From: Acholoe squamosa
Taxonomy: Eukaryota; Annelida; Polychaeta; Phyllodocida; Polynoidae
Direction: 5' to 3'
Length of the DNA: 64,000 nucleotides
Assembly (NCBI GenBank): GCA_949317995.1
Contig: OX439050.1
Location: 22,212,061 to 22,276,060, forward strand
Every line of letters begins with the position of its first letter. Position 1 is the stretch's first letter. This document shows positions 57,528 to 64,000 of the stretch, in pieces. The position numbers were made by a program, and so were the translations under genes. The notes beneath the pieces are model-generated. The model had not been told where the DNA came from, searched no databases, and saw nothing but the letters and a program-made list of their open reading frames with translations.

Positions 57528-57905
57528 TGTGGCGGAGACGGAGGGGCCGTTGGCGGAGCCGAAACCATCCTGGTGTGGGGGCGGCGAGGCCAGCGGTCCT
57601 GAAGTAACGCGGTTACGTCGGCAATAGTAGTCGGCGGAGGAGATCCTCCGACGCTGGCCTGCCGTGGAGCAGGCCGGGGTCGGAGTATCTGCCTATGTAT
57701 ATATAAGGGAGTTGTTACTCCGATCAGTTAGTTCCGGGTTGCAGACAGAGAAGAGCAGAACTTCAAAGGCTTACCTCCGGGTTAATCTATATACGATACA
57801 AGACTTAGATGGTGTGGTGAAGACTGCCAGGAAATAAAAGACACTGAAGTCAAGCTGTCGGAGTTGTGTAATTCTTTATTAACCATAGAGTCGGAAAACG
57901 CTACA
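57528..57905 (+). repeat. 3' LTR
   Basis: 378 bp, the same length as the 5' LTR, with three transitions between them (0.8 percent). The AATAAA signal is kept. It is followed directly by (AT)n DNA. Confidence 0.95.
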
Positions 57906-57912
57906 ATATATA

Positions 57913-57981
<69 letters not shown>
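57906..57981. repeat. (AT)n then (TG)n microsatellite
   Basis: AT-rich dinucleotides to about 57944, then (TG)n to 57981. This is the right half of the microsatellite split by the gypsy-type element. Confidence 0.92.
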
Positions 57982-57983
<2 letters not shown>

Positions 57984-58031
57984 TCTGGCAACATCATTAC
58001 GTTTAATGCCAATTTTGTTGAATATAGATAC

Positions 58032-58138
58032 CTTTGTGGAGAAAGAGCCAATGGCCAGTCCAGCTGATGATAAAGCCACACCGGTCATGGATACACATCT
58101 TGTTCCATAGCGCTGACTCAATATACCAGCAAAAGGAC
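58032..58138 (-). CDS. Monocarboxylate-transporter-like (SLC16), exon 2
   Basis: A 107-bp exon between acceptor TTTTCCCTAG and donor AAG|GTATCT. It completes a split codon and gives PFAGILSQRYGTRCVSM and then GVALSSAGLAIGSFSTK, matching the helix 2-3 region of SLC16, where a Pro and an R-x-G-x-R-like turn are usual. It enters in phase 1 and leaves in phase 0, matching exons 1 and 3. The gypsy-type element sits in the intron between this exon and exon 3. Confidence 0.88.
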
Positions 58139-58615
58139 CTAGGGAAAATCAACACTATATACACATCTATCCATTGAGTATAATTACAGACCATCCATAG
58201 TGGGAAAGCCAACTGGAAGAGTATGACATTTGTTGTTGCAAATTGATATGCAGTGTCAGTCTATGCTTCATCTCTTTTTAGATTTTTACATATAGACAGA
58301 GATGCACACCAGCTCACATAATTTTCATCATTTACATAACGTGGCCGACCAGATACTTAGGTCAACCCTTGCATAGAATCTTCAACTTGACGACTTCAGA
58401 TGGTCAGGGTACATGACCCAACCTGACAACCCTAGAGTGACAATCCAAGAAGTTGTCAACCTAGGCAGATGTATTTGCAATGTGAAGAGTCTGTGCCAAG
58501 TTGGAAAAGTTAAATCTGGCAGGTTTTGCCTCCTTTATTTTGTGCTGCTCAATTTGAATAACCCATTCTTTTCAGTGATATCCCATAGCTCTAAAAGCAA
58601 TCTGCCATTACTTAC

Positions 58616-58808
58616 ATATGGCGTGTATGACACCAACGTTGATTGCTGGTATGAGGGACACCTGACTGTCTGTAGCATCCAGGCACTTCCTGAACATGAT
58701 GTAGAAGATACCTGAGGTCAGGATGAAGCCCCCTACCATGGTGGTATTGAAGAAACACGCTGCGCATAACACCCATGCAAAGACTCCATCCTTGGCTGGT
58801 GCAGTCAT
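58616..58808 (-). CDS. Monocarboxylate-transporter-like (SLC16), first coding exon
   Basis: Encodes 64 codons plus one base from ATG at 58808-58806 to donor AT|GTAAGT. The start MTAPAKDGVFAWV is followed by the first membrane helix and FILTSGIFYIMFRKCLDATDSQVS, the usual first loop of SLC16 proteins, then the start of helix 2. The exon begins nine bases before the ATG, after TATTTCAG at 58818, so a non-coding 5' exon lies further upstream. The full protein would have about 448 residues, normal for the family. Confidence 0.85.
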
Positions 58809-58856
58809 AATGGCACCCTGAAATATATGGAGGCAGAGGGATGCATTAAAAACCAA

Positions 58857-60540
58857 TGAGAAAATATGAGAAAAAAATCTTTAATTACTTAACACACAGT
58901 CCCCATGCTGGTTGTTATCAGTGCTTATCTAGCAAGACATGTACTGTAAATATAGGCACCTTAAAAGCACCCTGCACTAAGGGCCCTTTTCGCAGATCCT
59001 GACACTTTAATGAGAATACTGCTTTAGTGCATAGACTGAAGGTCTAGAGAAAAATTACCCTAAATACCTGTTGGATCCAGCGAACCTACTGGGTCGCCTT
59101 GTTGGGTTCTACCTTGCCTCTCTTTTGTGGAGTTTGGCAAAGTGTCGTCCTTTAAATGAAACCCCTCTAGTAGATACTTTGTAGGTCACATGAAGAGGTC
59201 TAAAGTTTATTTTTGAATAGGGTCAGGTTTGGGTAATAAACTATTGTCTTACAGACCAAATAGATAAAGAATGGTCCGTCATTCACCAGAAAGGTGGTCC
59301 CACTCTACTCTAATGGGTATGTAATAACTAACGAAGTATAAGCGACGGGCGTACATTCATTGAATCCCACTGCAGGATTGGCACTTATATGAGACAGGCA
59401 CTTGTTTGAATACTATTTTTAGTACTTGAGATTAAAGTCAGTACCCCTTTACCCCCTGTGCTTATTTGACCAGACCAGACCTTATTTGAGACCAGACCTT
59501 ATTTGAGACCAGTCCTTATTTGAGACCAGTCCTTATTTGAGACCAGCCCTTATTTGAGACCAGTCCTTATTTGAGACCAGTCCTTATTTGAGACCAGCCC
59601 TTATTTGAGTCCCAAGCTTAAACAAGCCATTACGGTATACGCTGTCGCCATAGTGAAAGGAAGTTCTACGTGCATCTGGGTCAATAAGCTAAAATTAAGG
59701 TACCTCAGTGAAGCCCCTCATGGATGTACCTTTTACCCTGCTGGCCCAGATGCAGTTACAACATTCTTGCACTAAGGCGACAACACTGTTTCTGAATTTC
59801 TCTGAATTTCACATACACTATACAGATTTCAGTGTCAGTGTCCCTTCTTTCTACAATTTCAAAAATGTTGGGGAGGGGCAGAGGTGTCTGAATACATCAG
59901 TTCCGATTATTAGGACACAGAATGTTACTGGTCTATATACTACTGGTTTAATGGGATGAATATGAAGAGGAGACATTAAATTTACTTAACAAAAAGATAC
60001 CAGTACTTAATCATCTCGACCCTCATAATTTGTACTTGGGAACCATTTCTTCTGGGGTAAATGCCCTTAAATCATAAAATTATTAATGTGTCTTTTTTGT
60101 ACACTTAATTTGTTCGAGGTGGGGACACCTCATCTCTGGTCAATAAACTTGTATTTTATTGTGCTGTTTAAATATGAATAGCTTAAGATGAGCTATTCTC
60201 CTGGCATTTAATTTACTCATGCCTAATTGTCTGTGAATTGAGATCAGAGTCTATCGAACCTCTTCTTACTGTCCTCATCTAAATAATCCACGTATATGGT
60301 AAATGAAATACATCTTGTACATCAAAATCACACCCTCTATGGTGAGGTACTATTGTTAACCTAATAATATAAATAATGTAAATTATCATACTTTATGAAC
60401 GAAGATCACATTATTAGAAATTATCAATGTGTGTATTGAATAACAAATTTGTATCTAGATATATACTCCTAGATATCTAAATTGGTGGGCCCTTTCAGCT
60501 GTTCTAGGTCTACCATCAATATTAAACTATGAACCATTAT
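58857..60540. other. Upstream of transporter; repeats
   Basis: No exon is found, although a 5' UTR exon of the transporter must exist upstream. CCCTTTTCGCAGATC near 58982 repeats 33520. A degenerate hairpin related to 47820 lies at about 59672-59755. Confidence 0.45.
59470..59615. repeat. 17-bp tandem repeat (TTATTTGAGACCAGTCC)
   Basis: About eight to nine copies of a 17-bp unit. Single units or relatives lie at 24800-24915 and about 36714, so the tandem grew inside a dispersed repeat with GCACTTGTTTGAATACTATTT at its left and AAGCCATTACGG at its right. Confidence 0.9.
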
Positions 60541-61284
60541 TGTTTGAGAGATACTATCCATACAGATACTCTATTGAAACAATAATTAGTAGGTTCGAGT
60601 AGGTTTCAAATTACTTTTATTACAGCTTTATTCACAAAGAACTTTCACAAGTTTCATCCTTTCATATGCCTTTTAGTTAATACCCCAACAGGTGGTAATG
60701 GTTTCATTTACTGATAATCTTTAGGCCACTTTAGAACCAAAGTTATGAAATGATTCACAGAAGTCACCAGAATGCATATTTTGACATGAAGAATTTTGTA
60801 GGGAATCGCATTTACTATTTATCAAGGTCTATGTATTCGAGACTGTTACTATATACCGTATCGGGGTAGGATAGGTGCTCTTCAGGAGCGTCTCCTATGT
60901 CTCTCGTAAGAGGGCACAACTGGTGGCCTCGGGTGGTGTGACGTAGGGGGCGGATCAGAGGGCGCTCAGTGCGGAACCATTCAACCATAACGAGAGGTAT
61001 ATATTCCACGGCCTCCTACGTACGGGGGGAGAACCATATGTACAGTCCTACCGAGTTGGTAGGTTACTCTGGTCTCGAAACGGCCTAATCATTATCTAAG
61101 CGAGAGCATTACCACCTTACGGGGTACTGGCTACAAGCATATGAAAGGTTGAAAAGCATTTGCAAGTCCTCTTGTAAACATAGCGCAATAAAGTGATTCT
61201 GAAACCAACTCGAACCGACTAGTTATTACTTCGATAATATAGTTATCTCAATATCAGTAGGATCTCCAAAAGGCAATACCTACA
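60541..61284 (+). repeat. Probable LTR of a second LTR element
   Basis: The region just before gag holds TATA-like words (TATATACC near 60850), AATAAA at about 61189 and an end CCTACA at 61284 right before a primer-binding-like site. The left end cannot be fixed because the partner LTR lies outside the window; TGTTTGAGAG at about 60541 is only a candidate. Confidence 0.45.
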
Positions 61285-61285
61285 C

Positions 61286-61305
61286 TAGTGCCATGACCAG
61301 GATCC
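61286..61305 (+). promoter_or_regulatory. Primer-binding-like site of second LTR element
   Basis: TAGTGCCATGACCAGGATCC follows the putative LTR end. It resembles the TGGTGCC(N)TGACCAGGAT type found in various animal LTR elements, with A in place of the second base of TGG. Confidence 0.5.
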
Positions 61306-61326
61306 TGTAGGGATTAAGAGTCCAAA

Positions 61327-62601
61327 GTGGAATTTCGTCAGGATGACGAGATCTGTTTAGAGGGAAGAGAAGATGTGGGAGAAGCTACAGGCTTTGCCAC
61401 ACTGACTCAATTGATAGATTCTGATAGTTATGTCAGATCAGCAGGTCTAGAAAGTGAACAGGAACAGATTCTCTCTTCTGATGAAACGGAATACGATGAA
61501 TTCATTCCACAGGGAGTGAAGCTGGATGAGGAAATCTTTCCTCCCAGTTCTTGAGGCCGAGGCCTGCTACATTTTGCAGGAAAGAAAATGCCTTTTTCGA
61601 ATCCCATGGGGAGGGCCAGGGGCATAGCCCGAGGGGATGCTCGAAGTCCCCGTTATGGGGAAACCCTTGATGATATCGATGAAAGTCTCTTCAACCCTGG
61701 AGGTTTGACGAAAACGGCCCCAATGCCTCCAAAGAGGTCGGTAGCGTTCATGGACGAGGCAATTCGGGAAGTTGAAAAAGCCCAAAATGAGCTCAAAAAG
61801 TTGCAAGCAGAGATTGCAAAATGGAATGTTTGCATTGATGATCTCAACAAAAGATACGACGCGAAACAGCAGGATTTGAATGCTACTACACATCAGCTGA
61901 AAAGTGTAAAGAATGAGGTACAGACCAACCAGCTAAAACGTGGCGAGACGTTTGACCAATTTAAACAGATTAACAAAAATTTGAACCAATTGGTACAAGC
62001 TCAAGACTGGCAAGTTGAAGAAAATGAAGAGATCCCTCAAAGTATTCTTAATGTGAATAAAGATCTCGAAAAGAAAAAAGCTGAATCAGTTCGAGAACTA
62101 GCTGACCTTCATACAAGGAAAAGTATGCTTGATGATTATATCAAGAGAACTAAAGCTCAGTTTCCGCCTTTTAATACACCTAATGTGAGTGCGGTACCTA
62201 ATGCTGGAGATCAGTTTCAAGCTATGAGAAATGATAGCTCGGACGACGATGTTCGTGTACCTAAATCGTGAACTAAATCGATACTGAAATCTTCCAGCTC
62301 GACACAAGCTGGAACTTCAGGAGGGGTTACAGGCTCAAGACCAAATGGTTCAAATCAGGTCCAGGCACCTGCAAGACCAACGAGGACTACTACAGGCAAT
62401 ACACAAAGTCAAGCTACCCAACAACCGTTGACCGGTAGTAATAGTACCTCATCGGGGACTAGACCTGTATTTACAGGAACAGCTCAAAACCAAACAGCAG
62501 CAGGTATTAATCAAGGTAATACCCCTGTTTCATCAAGCTCAGGCCAACCCTCACAGCCAGTAGCAAATCCAGCAGTGTTCAATATACCAATGGAACAGTA
62601 A
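61327..62601 (+). pseudogene. Second LTR element, gag N-terminal part, two stops
   Basis: One continuous frame (no clear ATG at its start) runs to TAA at 62599 but is broken by in-frame TGA codons at 61552-61554 and 62269-62271. From about 61740 to 62160 it encodes a long coiled coil (EKAQNELKKLQAEIAK, SVRELADLHTRKSMLDDY). After the second stop it becomes Ser/Thr/Gln/Gly/Pro-rich and low in complexity. A frame change at about 62580-62600 leads to the next block. Either stop could be a mutation or, less likely, a readthrough site. Confidence 0.65.
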
Positions 62602-64000
62602 TTGGAGCACATTACTCAACGAGGCCTACTACGCCCACACCGAAGGTTCGAAGGTCTAGTTTAAGCTCGAGAGTAAGCGATTTGTATAACGCTAACCCCA
62701 CCATTGCTGGCTTGGGATTAGATACAATCTCTCAACATTCTGACGGTTTTGGTGTTGTCGAGAAGAGTGTAAAACTTGCTCGCTCTATCAAAAGATCGAC
62801 TAATGCTGCTCGAAGAGTTTCATCACAGCCTAAACCATACAGGGAGTATATTCCCTGGCTCGAATGGTTGGCATGTTTCATGGATGACATGAAAATAAGT
62901 GGATGGAGTGATGAGGAGGCCCTTCCTCAACTCTGTAAATGCCTCCGAGATGGAGTGGGAAAAATAGCTCTCGACAAATGGACTGAAGAATGTTCGGGTG
63001 GAACCTTCTTACAGTTGATAGAGTGTGCTAGCTATGTTTTCGGGACAGTGGGACGCACAGACCCTCGAGTTGAATTTTGTAAGCGCACTCAAAAGCCAGG
63101 AAAGTCTCCAAAGATATATGGATTGGCTCTACAAAGTTTGTTAACCCCTAGGTGCCCAAGCGCGCTTTAAAGCACGGTTTTGGGCTTAAATGCATGTATA
63201 TTGAAAGAGATTATCATTCACAAACTTAGGCCCTCTTTAGAATGGCCATGACCTCCCAATTACAATACAACCATCCATTTGACTTTATCTCCACTATATC
63301 AGGCACAGTAAGTCAAAACCTGAAAATGAGCTGTCATTCTATGTGATTCATCAGAGGGCAACCCTCCAGGGAGCTAATATCTGACATAATACTAAAATGA
63401 TGCTGGATCATATATACATCCAATTTTCCACACTTCAATTAGATTTTACAAGAAGTGTTCATATCTATAAAGACAATCCATGCATCAATTGCTACTAAAA
63501 CATTATGTTTCATCAGTGCTTGTATACATGCAGGCAGAATCAGCTGCTTTGAAGGTTCTGTAAGGCTCAGGATTGTGGGAATATGGACATATATTAAGCC
63601 CAAGAGAGACTAACTACTCACAAATGACAACAAATGGAATGTTTTGGTAACTATGGTTAGACAAAATGCCACATCCTTGACTAAAAGTCCTCATTGAGTT
63701 AGACCTACTCAGAAAATGTAATGAAGAGCCCATATCAAATGAGAAGATTGATATAACACATGGTCTTATCAATAAAGTGATATCATTGTGAAATAATGTA
63801 AAAATCTTCAAATAATTCTGGGCACAAAAAAGTTAAGGAAGGTACACCCTACTATGCCAATGGATGACGAGTTCTTTATGGAGGAATTGTTTGTTCAGTT
63901 CGCTTCGGGACTAAAAGATCCGTCTGTACAGCAAGTTGTGTATGATAGTTGGAAGAATGACAGTTCTTTGAACGATCTCTTTGAGGCTATCAATAATCAC
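62590..64000 (+). pseudogene. Second LTR element, gag capsid-like part, split and cut by window
   Basis: Encodes a basic Ser/Arg stretch, then YIPWLEWLACFMDDMKISGW, LPQLCKCLRDGVGKIALDKW and a GKSPKIYGLALQSLL segment, the pattern of a retrotransposon gag domain. At 63141 the frame is interrupted by a 688-bp insertion. After 63833 it resumes in the correct phase with RKVHPTMPMDDEFF and runs to the window end. A CCHC knuckle and pol are expected beyond the window. Confidence 0.7.
63145..63832. mobile_element. piggyBac-like non-autonomous element at TTAA
   Basis: 688 bp flanked by TTAA at 63141-63144 and 63833-63836. The left end reads CCCCTAGGTGCCCA; the right end, reverse-complemented, reads CTTTTTTGTGCCCA, so the two share TGCCCA at the same distance from TTAA. 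Removing the element plus one TTAA restores the gag reading phase. TTAA targets and ends starting near CCCT are typical of piggyBac transposons. No transposase ORF is visible; the ORF at 63614-63811 on - looks random. Confidence 0.75.

Larger units (their letters stand above)
48177..57905 (+). mobile_element. Ty3/gypsy-type LTR retrotransposon, complete copy
   Basis: A 9,729-bp element bounded by two 378-bp LTRs that start TGTGGCGGAG and end ACGCTACA. Order: LTR, primer-binding site, gag, protease, reverse transcriptase, RNase H, integrase with C-terminal extension, a third coding region with zinc fingers, polypurine tract, LTR. RNase H before integrase marks Ty3/gypsy rather than copia. The element is much richer in GC than its flanks. 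The LTRs differ at three positions, all transitions, so insertion is recent. It is antisense to the transporter gene. The pol and third-ORF regions carry frameshifts, so this copy is non-autonomous now. Confidence 0.93.

Noticed and set aside
63614..63811. Transposase ORF in the TTAA-flanked element
   Set aside because: The 65-codon minus-strand ORF has no DDE-type motif and average random composition.

Overview
This is a eukaryotic, metazoan window, most likely from a marine invertebrate; I cannot name the species. Genes are split by GT-AG introns. The background is AT-rich and full of microsatellites, homopolymer C/G runs, foldback repeats, tRNA-like repeats and nested retroelements. There are no bacterial operons, no CRISPR array and no phage genes.

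Only two cellular genes can be supported. The first, on the + strand, is the 3' part of an EFHD2/swiprosin-type EF-hand gene, with three coding exons at 26311-26458, 26900-27037 and 27344-27475. Its 5' exons are not seen here. The second, on the - strand, is a monocarboxylate-transporter-like (SLC16, MFS) gene with coding exons at 58616-58808, 58032-58138, about 46881-47757 and 34799-34965. The two genes are convergent, with their stop codons about 7.3 kb apart. Everything between 34966 and 58615 outside the two internal exons is transporter intron, so most of the repeats described there are intronic.

Mobile elements by region: (i) 3.4-6.8 kb holds a decayed Jockey/CR1-type LINE, broken by a TA microsatellite and by about 0.9 kb of foldback-rich inserted DNA. 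(ii) 9.8-10.7 kb holds two microsatellites fused end to end. (iii) 13-23 kb is a patchwork of tRNA-like repeats, palindromes, an 80-bp GC-rich tandem array and two families of small inverted-repeat elements. (iv) 38.9-40.7 kb is a 22-bp minisatellite open in all three + frames, so long ORFs there are not genes. (v) 48177-57905 is a complete, recently inserted, GC-rich Ty3/gypsy-type LTR element. It carries gag, pol with a ~500-residue Arg/Ser-rich tail, and a third region encoding two C2H2-like zinc fingers; it lies antisense in transporter intron 2. (vi) 61.2-64.0 kb is the 5' part of a second, older LTR element. Its gag is split by a 688-bp element bounded by TTAA, typical of piggyBac-like non-autonomous transposons.

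The most interesting material is the gypsy-type element. It has near-identical LTRs, a canonical-looking slippery heptamer at the gag stop, extra 3' coding capacity, and a precise set of lesions: two deletions in pol, an Asp-to-Asn change in the RT active site, and frameshifts in the third ORF. The LTRs date it as young, yet this copy cannot make working Pol. The second highlight is the three-level nest at 61-64 kb.
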